DNA of 64,000 nt from Selaginella moellendorffii (lineage: Eukaryota > Streptophyta > Lycopodiopsida > Selaginellales > Selaginellaceae), in NCBI RefSeq assembly GCF_000143415.4, contig NW_003314356.1:652966-716965 (forward strand), given 5' to 3'. Both the position numbers and the translations under genes were made by a program. This document shows positions 1 to 12,600 of this stretch, piece by piece (the stretch's first letter is position 1; each line of letters opens with the position of its first letter). The notes under the pieces were generated by a model. That model was not told the DNA's origin and searched no databases. It saw nothing but the letters and a program-made list of their open reading frames with translations.

Positions 1-124
1 AGAACACTCACAGCGCATTCTTTCGGGACACACCTGCCTGTTTTTGTTCGAAAATGTGAGTTGTCTACTTACTTATCGTGCTTGGTACTCGCCAGCTAAA
101 TTTTATTTGAACTCGGCAGCCTGC

Positions 125-929
125 CTAATAAGGTCCGGGAAAGACACCCATCTCCCTCTGCTCGTTCCATCTCTCAATCTGTAGATAGTAGCACCAGTTA
201 CGCATCTGTATCTATCACGAACAGATTTAAAAGAAAGGACTTACCCATTCGGAGGGGCACAGAGAGCGATAGTATCTGGCATATTTGTCACACTCCGGAG
301 CGTCAGGTCCTCTTTCTTTGCGGCACCTATTTGCAAAAACTGTAAAGACTGAAGAAGCGAAAGAAACTTACTTGTGATATTCAATGTAGCGAGTGTAGCA
401 GTGCTTGGTTTGGTTGGTCGATGGAAACCGGATATCAAATGGAGCAGTCTTTGTATTCAAGACGTCCTCGACCTGGAACGAAAGAACCAAGCATTGAACA
501 AGAAGAAAAAACTAGGAAGTTTTGTGATCTTACCGTGAGTTTGGGCTTTGGTTGCTCTTCTTCTTCTTCTTCTTTCTCCTCCTCCGGCTCTTCCTGGACT
601 AAATTCTCTCCATTGTCTCCAGCGTCTTCGCCAGCAGCAGCTCCTTCTTGCGATGCATGCTCCTTTTCTTCTTCTTGGAGCTCGGAATAAGAAGAATCCG
701 GATTGGATGCATGAGCAGTGGAATCAGAAGGAGAGTCAGAGGACTCCTCGGCCGGAACTGGCAGTTCCTAGGGAAGAGCAAGAATCTCGAAATTTCTCAA
801 AGCTGGAGAAAGATTTCTTACCGCTTCCTGTCTGGTCGGCGCAGCAGTCTCTACCACTGGAAGCTCCGCCGCTTTCACCCCCGCCTCCTCGCTCGCGGCA
901 TGGACGAGGTTGCTGTGACTCGCGCCCAT
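125..929 (-). CDS. COX6B: Cytochrome c oxidase subunit 6b (long plant-type isoform)
   Basis: Subunit VIb of mitochondrial complex IV, a small intermembrane-space protein that helps dimerise the oxidase. I join five exons on the minus strand: 929-822, 767-534, 472-372, 326-245 and 178-125, all with GT-AG junctions and continuous phase, giving about 192 residues. The last 75 or so are the conserved COX6B core: TAPFDIRFPSTNQTKHCYTRY, then a CRKERGPDAPEC stretch, RYYRSLCPSEW and a WNEQRE...PGP ending. The Cys-x9-Cys and Cys-x10-Cys spacing of this twin-Cys family is visible. The front half (exons 1-2) is an acidic, Glu-rich extension with a run of EEE, as in the longer Arabidopsis COX6b-1 type. 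The start is the first ATG and lies 171 bp from the divergent UPF1 start. Family assignment is firm; exon 1 is less certain than the rest. Confidence 0.92.
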
Positions 930-1100
930 CGCCAAGCTTCTAGAGAGCTTTCCTTGCCCTAAATGTAAAATGGTGCCACGTAAACGCGATAGCCGACGGT
1001 AAGGATTAGCCCTGGGATTTTAGGTTAGAACACCAGCAGAAATATTTTGCTGGAGGAGGAGGTGCGTCTGCGAGGCGCGAGGTGAGTGATTTCTTCCGGG
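930..1100. promoter_or_regulatory. Shared intergenic promoter region of COX6B (-) and UPF1 (+)
   Basis: Only 171 bp separate the start codons of two divergent housekeeping genes, so both 5' UTRs and both core promoters must sit here or reach into the genes. I see no clear TATA box. The stretch holds a GGAGGAGGTGCG purine-rich patch before the UPF1 start. Bidirectional use is inferred from the arrangement alone. Confidence 0.5.
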
Positions 1101-4100
1101 ATGTCGGCTCCATCGGCGCCATCGCACAGCATCTTCGACGCCGCGACGCAATCGCACAGCGATGCCTACACATTCCTGGAATTCAACACGCAGGGGGACG
1201 AATTCGACTATCCAGAGTTTACCGAGCTGAGCCAGCCCGTTCGTCCGGCGTCGGTGTGGCCAGAGGCGGCGTCCTTCAGCGTCAGTGTCACGCCGCCGGA
1301 TGCTGGCGACGATGCCGCGGCCGCGACTGGAGCAGCGGCGGCGGCGGCGGCAGCAGCGAGCACTGGGGCCAGTGATCCTGCGACAGAGGCCAAGAGCAAT
1401 CAGGCAGCTTTGAATGCGCTATCGGCAAGTATCAGTGATCTTAACTTTGAAGACACTGGGGAAGATGATAGCCAGGATTATTCCAAGAGGGCGCTTCCAG
1501 AGCACGCTTGCAAGTACTGTGGAATACACAACCCGGCTTGTGTCGCGCGATGCAACGTTCCTACTTGCCGCAAGTGGTTTTGTAATTCCCGCGGCAACAC
1601 TTCCGGCTCACACATTGTGAATCACCTCGTACGTTTATTTGCTTTGGTTTCTTCGAAGCTAATACGTGGTTCTTCCTTTCGCAGGTTCGAGCTAAGCACA
1701 AGGAGGTTTGCCTTCACAAAGATAGCCCGCTCGGAGAAACTATTCTCGAATGCTACAACTGTGGCTGCCGCAATGTGTTTTTGCTGGGTTATATCTCTGC
1801 CAAGTCCGAGAGTGTTGTAGTGCTCTTGTGCCGTGAGCCTTGCTTAAGTGTCAGCGGCTTGAAAGACATGAACTTTGATCTAAGTCAGTGGCAGCCGCTT
1901 ATAGATGATCGCTGTTTTCTTCACTGGCTTGTAAAGGTACATCCGTTTCTTATGTCTGGATAGTTCTCTTACTCTTCGAACTTCTACAGGTTCCTTCCGA
2001 GCAGGAACAGCTACGGGCACGACAAATCAGCGCGCAACAAATAAATAAGGTGGAAGAGCTTTGGAAGACAAACCCGGATGCGACATTAGAAGACCTTGAA
2101 AAACCTGGAGTTGATGATGAACCACAACCCGTCGCGCTAAAATACGAAGATGCCTATCAGGTGATAAGTTTCTTGCTTCAGATAGTTTCTTTTACTTACC
2201 TTTATTGTTTTTTCTTAATAGTATCAAAATGTTTTTGGGCCGCTAGTGAAGCTTGAAGCCGATTACGATAAGGTTGGATTTTTCATTGGCTTCTTTGATC
2301 TAACTGGTGCCTGGATCGTAGATGATGAAAGAATCTCAAAGTAAGGACAACATTACCGTTCGTTGGGACGTTGGGCTGAACAAAAAGCGCATTGCGTACT
2401 TTGTGTTTCCAAAGGTATGTCTGACAGATGGTTGCACAGGTTTTTAAGTCTTTTGGTTACAGGAAGACAATGAACTGAGGCTTGTACCCGGCGACGAACT
2501 GCGTCTGCGGTATTCTGGTGACAGTTCTCATCCTGCTTGGCAGTCGGTTGGGCATGTGGTACAGTACCGCCGTATTCATATCATATATGACGTGCATAGG
2601 AGGATCTAACTAAGATACTTCATTCAGATTAAACTGACCGCGCAAGAGGAGGTTGCTTTAGAGCTTCGAGCGAGCCAGGTATTGGTTGCTTTGGCTAAGA
2701 TAACGTGTCATTTACTTTTTTCTTTCTTGCAGGGGGTTCCAACTGATGTGCTTCATAATTTTAGCGTGGACTTTGTTTGGAAAAGCACCAGTTTCGACAG
2801 GATGCAAGCTGCTATGAAAACCTTTGCCGTCGATGAGACCAGTGTCAGCGGGTAAGTACCCGTTTAATTTTAGAGTATAAAGTATAACTTGGTTTCAATA
2901 CCAGATACATCTATCACCGACTTTTGGGTCACGAGGTGGAGTCTCAAACTGTGCGAAATACATTGCCGAGGAGGTTTGCTGCTCCAGGTCTGCCCGACCT
3001 GAATGCTTCGCAGGTTTTTAGCTTCTAAAAATAATTGTTGATCTTCTAACTTGTGTGCATTTATAGGTTTATGCTGTTAAACACGTATTGCAAAAGCCTG
3101 TTAGCCTCATTCAAGGTCCACCTGGAACTGGTAAAACGGTGACTTCCGCGGCAATTGTTTACCACTTGGCGAAACAAGGGCAAGGACAGGTATTACCAGT
3201 CACATACATTGGATTGTAACAATAATTTAAAATTCTTTGCAGGTCCTAGTATGTGCTCCAAGTAACGTTGCGGTTGATCAACTCGCGGAGAAGATCAGTG
3301 CGACTGGCTTGAAGGTGGGTTACATGCTTGTTGCACGTCAACGTTGACTTAACAGTCTCTGGACAGGTTGTGCGGCTATGTGCGAAGTCCAGAGAAGCTG
3401 TCAGTTCGCCTGTCGAACATCTTACTTTACATTATCAGGTTTGTGCATTTGGAGATCATTTCAAAAATCTAATAAAGCCTTTTTCAGGTTAGGCACTTGG
3501 ATACATCTGATAAAAGTGAACTACACAAGCTGCAAATGCTGAAAGATGAACAAGGTGAGCAAAGATGCACAACCAAATGTTTTTCTGAATATATTTATAT
3601 ACAGGCGAGCTTTCAAGTGCCGATGAAAAGAAATACAAAGCTTTGAAAAGGGCAACAGAGCGTGAAATTGCCCAAAGTGCTGATATTATATGCTGTACTT
3701 GTGTTGGTGCTGGAGATCCTCGCCTCGCAAACTTCAGATTTCGACAGGTATTTTGAATAAAAAAATTGTTTTTTCCTGATAATTTTGTTGCTAGGTTCTC
3801 ATCGATGAGTCGACTCAAGCAACTGAACCGGAATGCCTTATTCCTCTGGTTCTGGGTGCTAAGCAGGTCAGTATGACTTATTGGATTGAGTTTTTTCAAA
3901 ACCTCGAGTCTCTGTAGGTTGTTCTTGTCGGCGATCACTGTCAACTAGGACCTGTGATTATGTGCAAAAAAGCAGCGCGTGCTGGTCTGGCACAATCACT
4001 GTTTGAAAGGCTTGTACTTTTGGGAGTAAAACCCATTCGTCTTCAGGTATGTAACTTTAAAGCTGTTTATCTACGGTCTGAAGGACATTGTGTTACAGGT

Positions 4101-6297
4101 GCAATATCGAATGCACCCTTGCTTGTCCGAGTTTCCCTCCAATAGCTTTTACGAAGGAACACTGCAAAACGGCATTTCAATGAACGAGAGGCTTTCATCT
4201 GGTACTGACTTCCCATGGCCTGTTCCTACACGCCCAATGTTCTTCTACGTTCAGGTGGGTCTTAATTCAAGTTTGTTATTGTGAAGTAGGACCTTCGAGT
4301 TCTTCAGATGGGCCAAGAGGAAATCAGTGCAAGCGGGACATCCTACCTGAATAGGACAGAGGCTGCCAATGTCGAAAAAATCGTGAGCACGTTCCTGAAG
4401 AGTGGTGTTGTACCTAGTCAGGTAAATACCAAAGTTCAATGGCCATTCCTTGAAGTAAACGTTTATATTCGCTGTAGATTGGTGTTATCACTCCATACGA
4501 AGGTCAGCGAGCCTACATTGTTAGCCATATGGCTAGAAATGGAAACCTTCGACAGCAGTTGTACAAAGAGATCGAGGTGTGTTTCTTAGTAGGTGTGCGG
4601 TGTTGTCTGAAGTGAAAATGCAGGTCGCCAGTGTCGACTCCTTTCAGGGACGTGAAAAGGACTACATCATATTATCCTGTGTTAGAAGCAACGAACATCA
4701 GGTGCACGTCTTTTATAACTCAATGAAATCTTATCGATCTTTACAGGGCATTGGTTTTCTGAACGATCCCCGAAGATTGAACGTGGCGCTTACTCGAGCT
4801 CGGTTTGGAATTGTTATCCTAGGCAATCCCAAGGTTCTGAGTAAGCAAGCTCTTTGGAATGGTCTCTTATCACATTACAAGGTATCTAAAGCTGGAAATT
4901 CATACATTTGCACATGATAAAACGCTTTTAACTTTCAGGAGCACGAATGCTTGGTCGAGGGACCTCTGAATAATTTGAAGCAAAGCATGGTGCAGTTTCA
5001 GAAGCCTAAAAAGGTATACGTAGTTTGGAGCATTTATTCCATTTTAACACTTTTCGTGTAGATCTTCCACGATCGACGAGTTTATGGTCCTGTTGGAGTT
5101 GGAGTTGTTCCTGCCGCTGCAGGGCCATACGATAAACGCAGTGGTCGTGGCAAAGTTGTGGAAGGTCGTGGAGGTACTCGTGTATTTTTATGTGAGATTG
5201 AGAATTATTCACCGATTATCCTTGTAGGTGGCTACATGCCATTTGGTGCTATTCCTCACAAAGGAGGCATTCCTCATCCTGGCTTCCCGCAACCGCGGAT
5301 GCCGCTTCCTCCTTTTCCCGGCGGTCCGCATACGCAGCCTTACGCCATTCCACCGCGCGGTACTCTTCACGGACCAATCGGTGGAGTTCCAGGGAATAGA
5401 GGCTATGGTGGTCGTGGCAACGCCGGGGGACCTATAGGTGGCCACCTATCCCATCATCAACCATCCCAAGGGTTGGGAGGAATTGGTGGCTTTAACTTTG
5501 GACTGGACAATCCATCTAGCCAGCCTTCCATGGGTGGGCCGCTTACTCAGCAGGGACTAATGACTCAGGTAATGTATTTTCTTTTGTCTCGGGGCTGTTA
5601 ACAATTTTTGGATGCCATCACAGGGCTTGAGCCAGAATTTGAGGGAAGGATATTCATTGGGAGGGATGTCACAGGTGCGTTTTTGTGATTCGATATTATT
5701 TAGTCATTCGTTAAACCTCTTTCTTCAGGATTTTCTGGCCGAGGATTTCAAATCTCAGGGCTCTCATGTGGGATACAATGGACCAGAATTTTCAACACAG
5801 GTAGACATTGCTTGCGATCTTTCTTCTATTTTATTTTATCATTGTCTTTCTTCCAGGCCGGTATGTATGGGGTTGATTTCGTCACCCAGGGAACCCAAGG
5901 CACGTACCCTGGCGATTACATGAATCAGAATTCGCAAGGTTATGGTTCAAACAACGAGTTTGTACCTCAGGTTCGTTCGTTCGTTCGTTTGAGTTTTTCT
6001 TTTGGTTGACTGATTTTCCGTGCTACATACAAACAACAGGACTTCCTGTCTCATGGATCACAGAACTTGTTCACCCAAGTTGGCTTCGGCGAACGCACTC
6101 AAGATGATCCATCCGCTCAAGCTCACTACGGTCTGGGTGCCCACCAGGTAATACGAGCTGATTAATCGAGCAAGGAAGCTAAGCTTGTATTTTTCCAGGG
6201 TCTCATGGGGCCAATGTACTCGCAGCCCTTCACGCAGTACACGCAGCCGTTGAATCAGCAGCAGCCGGCCCAGCACCGCATGCATTACAATGGTTAG
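1101..6297 (+). CDS. UPF1: UPF1/RENT1 RNA helicase of nonsense-mediated mRNA decay
   Basis: ATP-dependent 5'-3' RNA helicase that drives nonsense-mediated decay with UPF2/UPF3 and SMG factors. I follow 29 exons with 28 introns, most about 45-70 bp, from ATG 1101 to TAG 6295-6297, giving roughly 1,200 residues. Order: acidic, Ala-rich N-terminus; the Cys/His-rich UPF2-binding domain ([44 protein letters not shown]); the 1B region; the helicase core with Walker A GPPGTGKT near 3115, [13 protein letters not shown] (motif II, DEST), [26 protein letters not shown] and LNVALTRAR. The tail is Gly/Pro-rich, then carries several SQ/TQ pairs (TQGLSQ, MSQDF, FVTQGTQ, VPQDF), the usual phosphorylation-type tail of UPF1. 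Many introns follow a CAG (Gln) codon. The upstream GTG in the same frame is not the start; the first ATG is. Assignment is firm; individual splice sites were read by eye. Confidence 0.96.
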
Positions 6298-6720
6298 AGA
6301 AAAGCCGGGAAGGGACTCGACGTACGCTCGTTCTCTTCTGAACAACGGACACGGTCCGAGCAGCATCCGAAGAATTCCGGGATGTACAAACGGCGAGGCA
6401 CAAGCGACGAGACAACGACGACGATGGCGACGATGGCTTACCTTCTTCTCTGAAGGAAACAGAAGGGAGGAAAAAATCCGCCGGCATCAAGTCTTCTTTG
6501 TTTTTGCAAGCGCGGTGCAAGTTCTAGTGGCACTTCCCTTCAACCAGTGCGACGTCTAACTTGCTTAAGGTGCTCGATCCGATCAATCTCCTCCATGGTA
6601 TGGACTAAGTTTGTCAAAGTTACAGCATTTAGGACTTGGTTTTAAGTGATATGTCCAATTTGCTGATCTTTTGCTTTCTGTTTTTCGACAAAATAAATAC
6701 CCGATTTTTTATCAATGGGT
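6298..6720. other. UPF1 3' flank
   Basis: No gene recognised. The UPF1 3' UTR should end in this stretch; AATAAATA at about 6691 is a possible polyadenylation signal. Small open frames here show no family likeness. Confidence 0.4.
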
Positions 6721-6782
6721 CAAGCCAGCTCAGATGGTCAAGGCGGCGCTGTCAGGCGGTCGGCCGGCATGCCAGATCGGTG

Positions 6783-6790
6783 TATATAAA
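6783..6790 (+). promoter_or_regulatory. TATA-box-like sequence
   Basis: TATATAAA lies in GC-rich sequence and is followed about 30 bp on by CTAGGGTTTTCTC, the sort of leader seen near plant transcription starts. A short frame starting at ATG 6910 (MELDLDGTHAE) follows a possible splice acceptor, but I could not extend it into a convincing gene. The transcript, if any, is unidentified. Confidence 0.3.
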
Positions 6791-7176
6791 TGCGAGACTG
6801 GCGGCGCTAGGGTTTTCTCGGGGGCCTCTGGCGGTTGAGCTCGGGAGGATTGCTTGTGTGTGTGCGCTCTTCTTACTTCTAACGAGTTTCTTTGGCTGTG
6901 GCGTAGAAGATGGAGCTGGATCTGGATGGCACCCATGCTGAGTGATTAGATCTTCTTGCTTGGTTGTTTTCATGTGCTTCTGGCTGTGTGTGGAGCTTGG
7001 TAGACTTTTTTGCTTGTCTGCTTTCTTTCTCCTCCTTGCCGCGAAGAAAAGAAGAAAAAGGCGAAGAGCTCGACTAGATTTCCCACGCCTCCAGCAGCCC
7101 ACCGGACAAAGTCCGGCCCGACCTGGGGACATCCTGGCTCGGGCGTTTTCCTTTGGAGGCGGCGCCTCCAAATGGG

Positions 7177-8776
7177 ACTCGTGGGTAATTTGCAAGAGGA
7201 GGCTGCCGCGCTGGTGGGGGTACTCGGCGAGCGCCTCCACCAGGCTACTGTGGCGGCCTCCACAAGTCTTGCAAAACCAAAGAAGCACTCCTCTTTTTTC
7301 CAGTTTCTCCGCTCGAACAACCGAAGTGGCGACTACATTATTAACAGTTCAAAATTCCTTTGGTGCCAGGACGTTTCTCTAAACGAACATCCGCACTTGG
7401 TTCGAATTCTTCTTTGATCTCTTCAGGAGGACCAAAATTCAGCTCTTCCACTGCACCAGCAGTCAGAGCCGCTGGCTCAACTGCCCTACCTCTCGGCATC
7501 ATATTGATTTGGGAATAGCCTTCAGCATCAGCACCACTTTGATGTCGTACACCTTCACTGATGTTGCTTCTTGATTTGATGTTGCTTCTTGATGGCTGAT
7601 CGACACCAGTCACCACCTGATCATATGTGAATGGAATATGCATTCATTTGCTACGTGCACCTGCAAAATGGTCAGTATATTTACCTCAGGATAAAATTAT
7701 TCTGTAGCCTACCACTTTGTGCGGGGAAATGTCGACTTGATACTCGGACCTAAACTCGAGTGCCTCCTCAACAACGCTTTCTCCCCAATTGGATTACATT
7801 TTCTAGGGAACACCCTCTTCTCGTCCTTTACTTGATCTAGTGGTTCATGAACTCCACAGACAGACAAGAGCTCCCAAAGTAACCTTGAATATGGCGAACA
7901 AAAGAAACGCTAGAGCAACCTGTGAAAGGTGGTGAGACGAGAATGTAAAACTGGGTTTGATTCATTTTACATGGTCCAGCATGCTGCGTATGCCATGCAA
8001 TTATACTGTCAAATTTTATTTTATAGAAAGTCCATGCAAGAATTCGGTTGACTGCGGAATGAAGCTAAAAGCCGCCGGTTTAAAATGGGCGTAAGCCCGG
8101 ATCGCCCCTGCTCGTCGCGCCCTCGATCCTGTTCCTCATCAATTTTAGGGTGAAAGTTAATCATTACATGTTCTTGCATCTACCACGTTAAATGTGCGAC
8201 TCGATTCTTAAGCTTGAAGACGTGATCTTGTGCGTGCTCTTCAAAATGCAAAAGCATCGCAAATATTCGGCCTTAGTTAAAATTTAACATTGGAGCCACA
8301 ATTTTATTCCTTGTGCTCTTTTGGATTACATTTTCTAGGGAATCTTCTCATCCTTGTCTTGCTTGTCTTTCTTCTTCCTTGTCTTCCTTTTGTTTCTCCT
8401 CATCTTTTGAATCTAGATGATCATCCTTACACTTGAAGTTGATGTTAATGTTGTTGCCATTGTCATTCCATGCCTTGGTGAAAATCATCACCATCTTCTT
8501 CGTAAGAAGGCAAAAGAGAATCGGAAGTCTAGTGCTGCTGATTATTCATGAACTCCATGGACGGACAAGAGCTCCCTCCTTGAAGAAGACGAAGTATGAT
8601 GTATAAGTATGATACAAAAGTAATGATGTAAGATACATGTATACAAAATGAGTATACGTATGATGTACAAAGTAAAATAAAAAGCTGATAAAAAAAGTTT
8701 GAATATTAGCCTTCAAATAAGAAACAAAACCATGGCAACTCAACCGACAGCCTCCTCTTGCAAATTACCCACGAGT
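7177..8776. mobile_element. Unclassified 1.6-kb segment bounded by 29-bp inverted repeats
   Basis: Positions 7177-7205 and 8748-8776 are exact reverse complements over 29 bp. Between them are two internal direct repeats: the block around 7789-7811 recurs near 8322, and the block around 7845-7876 recurs near 8547-8575. A 100-residue minus-strand frame (7643-7341) has ordinary amino-acid composition but no family I recognise. No target-site duplication is visible outside the repeats. It could be a MITE-like or foldback element, or a transcript-derived inverted duplication. Confidence 0.35.
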
Positions 8777-8896
8777 GGAGGATGGCCCCAAGTTGGGAGC
8801 TCTTCTTTTTTCTCTGTCGTCGTCTTGGAATTTAGGGCAAACATGGCAGCATCGTGTTAAAAGCAATGGTGTTCCATAGGGTTAGGGCTCGAGGCA

Positions 8897-10571
8897 ATGG
8901 ATGATGTGTTTTCGACTCCCGTGTGCATTGTGTACGTGCATCCGGCGGAGGAGCGTGGTAGGAATGTGGACGATCTGCGTGCCAAGCTAGCATTCCGGGC
9001 CGTGCCATCCGACATCAAGAATTCGGGCGACCTTGTAAACTGGCTCAAGACGGTTCTTAAAGTGGACGCGGTCCTTAGCTCCAAGGGATGGATGGAAATT
9101 CCTACGCCAGATCCTGGCGCACACCTGCCCCCAACATTCGAGCTTCATCTCCGCAAGGTGCTCTTCACAGGTTTGATGTTGTTTGGCATGCTACTGTTCT
9201 CATACATTTCAAACAGATGCTTCTGATAACAGCAAGGAATGGGCTCGCACAGTGTTACAACCATTTCCGTTTGCTGTTCTCGACGTTGCTGGCTTGCGGA
9301 GAGCATTGGAGGAGCCACTCCCTTTGCCGCTTCCTGTTGGTCCTGCTACATATGCAACTCTGGACCCGAGCTATGCTACCCAGTTCATTCCGACCAACCA
9401 GTACCCCGCCGAGAGAATATCCGGTTGCGTAACAAACTTCATGAACTCGAGAGTGGCGCTTGGCATGTCCGAGAATCTGCTGCAAAGTATCTGGGACTCG
9501 GCATTTTGCAACTTGTGGATGGAGCTGCTGTATCTGTCGGAGATTACGAGCATTCAGTTCAACCGGAACGTCACCGACCATTCTGGTGCTTCAACGACAA
9601 ACGTCCGTCCTGATTTGCTGCTTTGGATCTTGAACAGGCTGTGCGTCAAGTTCGAGGAGAAACGGGCAACTTTGGAAGAGGCGTACCAGGACCTGATAAA
9701 TAAGCTTGGCGTACTTCCACCACAGTACTATGAACCCGTCCAGTGGATAGTTGGGGTCGCATTAGCAGGTCCGGAGATGGCGGGGTGGGCTATGAGACAG
9801 GGGCAGACACCAGATGATCTGTTTGGGCGCTTAAACATGGGGTCACTCAGGGACAAGACAACATGCTTACGGCTCTCCATCAACTTCCTTCGGATTGCCT
9901 TGACAATTTCAAGCATCTACTCCAAGCTGAATTTTCTGCCGAGGCCATTCAACGTGCTTCCTCCCGCCTTTTACGGTTCTCTCAGTCAGATAACCAGGAC
10001 TCTGCGGATCGTCTATCCTAAGGTGATCAAGGAGATTCGCCCCTGGTCGCAGCACGTTGCGGAGGGATTCACTACGACGGCTTTTGTGACGCAAGCGTAC
10101 GGGCTTGGCGCTGTGGGGCTGGTGTCAGGTGTCGTCAAAGTGAGGGCTGAACGATACAATGTGGTCATTCAGTCGGTGGGATACGAGCAGATGATTTCCA
10201 GCGAAGAGGACTTGTGGCCGGCCGTTCAGAGCGCGCTTCACGGCCTACATGCGTTGCACCAGGGAGGCTTGGTTCACAGGGACATCAGATGGAAAAACAT
10301 CCTCAAGCTTCCTGCTAGTAATGGGAGCTGGATGCTTATCGATCTTGAGACAGTATGGAAGACAGACTGTACGCCCAGTTGCTGGCTTCGCGCCTGGGAC
10401 GACAACACATTGGTCGATGGCGTCTACACGCGGTCCTCCGATCTGTATCTTGTTGGAAGGCTTATGGAGAGCTTTCGTGATCTGTCACCTGAGGCCAAGG
10501 AGTTTCAGGCTAAGCTTTTACGGCACGAGTTCCTGAGTGCTCAGGAAGCGCTCCATTACTTGTCGCGTTGA
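8897..10571 (+). CDS. Kinase-like protein, possibly Crinkler-related
   Basis: Two exons (8897-9170 and 9217-10571, 46-bp intron) give 542 residues. The C-terminal 150 residues resemble a divergent protein kinase: a HALHQGGLVHRDIRWKNIL catalytic loop (HRD and the conserved Asn), then MLIDLETV where a typical kinase has DFG. A clear Gly-rich loop and the VAIK lysine are not seen, so activity is doubtful. The N-terminal 90 residues (CIVYVHPAEERGRNVDDLRAKL) look like a short adaptor domain, and the middle is helical and unassigned. HRDIRW-type kinases are known to me as C-terminal domains of Crinkler-like proteins in fungi, oomycetes and some plants; that link is inferred. The start is the first ATG of exon 1, in a good context after a 5' leader. 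Confidence 0.7.
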
Positions 10572-12316
10572 TGGAAATGGGAAGTACTCTTTTAGCGTAG
10601 ATGGTACGTATATATATACGCCCAGTATATATATATTGAAATGTAATTCAGCTTTGTATCTGGTTTGGGTTTATTAATTTTTTTGTTTGCTTTGAGTTAT
10701 ATTTAGAATATACCATCTATTTGTTGTTATTCATTCTGCTGGCTTGGACCAAAATAAGTCTTTGAAAACGCTTTATTGGGATAGAAAAGTTATAGCTAAT
10801 AGTGCAATATAGAATAAATTAGTGTATATCCACATTATATTCTTAATATGTTGGAATGGATCAAGTTTATACCCAGTAAGTTTTACTTTTCACTCTTCAC
10901 ATTTGTTTCTTTACTTCTTTACATTCTTGCCTCTTTGTTTCTCTCTTTTCATAGCCAAGTGATTTTCCAGGGCTACTTGAGAATACAAAATTAAACATTG
11001 ACAGAATGTTCTCAAGAACTGGAAGAACCAGCTTTCTTAATGCTTTGGATTCGAATTAATTATGAAGTGAGGTAATAATTGGTGGTATATGTTCTCTTCC
11101 AAGTTCTATTTTTTCTAGCTATCTTTTTGTATTGCAAGGAGTTTATCCATGGTAATGTTCTTGTTCAATCTAATGCAACAGTGAATGGTTTTCGTATGGC
11201 TTTTCTCCACTAGCAGTGTTCAAGATAATGAACTTCATCCTTGACAACATTGACACTGAAAGTGAACACCATTAAGATTTTTTGTTAGTGATACAGATAA
11301 ATAAAGGAAAATCCTTGTATCGTATGCCATTAATAATGTGGAGTTTATAGCCAGGACAAGGAGGAGCTGCATTGGAGGAGCAAATATCTAGGAAACCCCC
11401 TTCTCCTTGCACCAGCAATCTCATCCAATGGAGAACATTGGAGCGATCCAAGGAACTTGAGTGTAAACTATGGTGGGAAAACTTTTCTTTTCATTAGTTG
11501 TATCATAGTGTTACATAGCCAATTATGTTTTCTATGATGAATTGAATTTAAGTTTAGAAGGAAGATAAATATTAAAATCGGAAGAAATAGGTGGTGAAGT
11601 GAACAGATGTATGGTAAATTGTAGTGCATGTGATTATGGGATGAGATTTAGATATACCTTGGTAGATAAATGCTCTCTTATCAAACAATTACCCTTTCTC
11701 CAGTTAGTTTAAGGGAAGAGAGATAGAGTGTGTTGTGTCTTTGAGCTACAGCTACAAAATGCTAGTTTTGCTTGATGAAACCTATTTGGTACACACTATA
11801 ATAAAATCAAACATATAAACATGAAAAATACCTATAAGTTGACAACAACTACTTAAAGCTTGTCAGCATTCAAGGTTATCATATGTTCTGCCATAGTCAC
11901 CTATCTAGATAGCAAAGCATTGTGTCATATCTTCAACATGTTACTTTTCCAGATCTTGCTGCATTTTAGTCACTCCTTGTCTCATCCAAGACTTGGGATC
12001 TGTTTAGATCAATGTTTATCAGTGCATTGTGTTATAAAATACATAAGAAATACCTTTGGATAACTTTTCAGTCATAGACACTATAATATAAAGTGTTTCT
12101 TTGTTTTGAAGAGCTCTCCACAAATTTCACATTTTCTATCACAATCTTCTACAAAGTCTGAATTGTTCCACAACTTGAAAATGAGATGCTTCATGGCTGG
12201 TGCTCTTAGTTATAAACACAAACTACTCATGAAAACTATGTGGAATTGGAATCAATATGATGTTTAATCAAGTGTTCTAGAGCAAGTAAACATCAAGAGA
12301 GAAAGCAAGAAGGCTA
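10572..12316. other. AT-rich gene-free DNA
   Basis: No reading frame of note. The block near 10845-10890 (ATATGTTGGAATGGATCAAG...) resembles another at 12930-12980 and the gag region of the LTR element at 16610-16660, so parts are old retroelement debris. A TATATATATACG stretch lies just after the kinase-like gene. Confidence 0.4.
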
Positions 12317-12600
12317 AAGGTACTGCTCATGTGTGACTTATTTATCATATGGTAGACGTATTACTTACATGCAGCTAATTATGAATTTGCAATATCCCTC
12401 CACTACTCATGCAACTTTTCGTTTCCTAGAAGAATTTCAATGCCAAGACCTACTAAAGGTACTACACATGCAATCTATTTATCATATGGTAAACTTATTA
12501 CTTATATGCAGTTACTTATGAATTGCTGTTCCTTGCAAGGTCCCTCCTTATGCAACTTTTCATTTCCTGGAAGAATCTCACTATCAAGATCCTCCATTGC
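12317..12600. repeat. Two-copy tandem repeat, period about 139 bp
   Basis: The sequence from AAGGTACTGCTCATG at 12317 is repeated, with substitutions and a small insertion, from AAGGTACTACACATG at 12456. Both copies share the segments TTTATCATATGGTA, TTACTTA.ATGCAG, TATGCAACTTTTC.TTTCCT and GAAGAAT.TCA. Function unknown. Confidence 0.75.

Noticed and set aside
548-962. Plus-strand open frames over the COX6B gene
   Set aside because: They are antisense shadows of exons 1-2; only the minus strand gives a known protein with correct splice joins.
6752-7417. Several overlapping 100-180-residue frames on both strands
   Set aside because: GC-rich sequence lacking stops; none shows a family motif, and frames conflict with each other.
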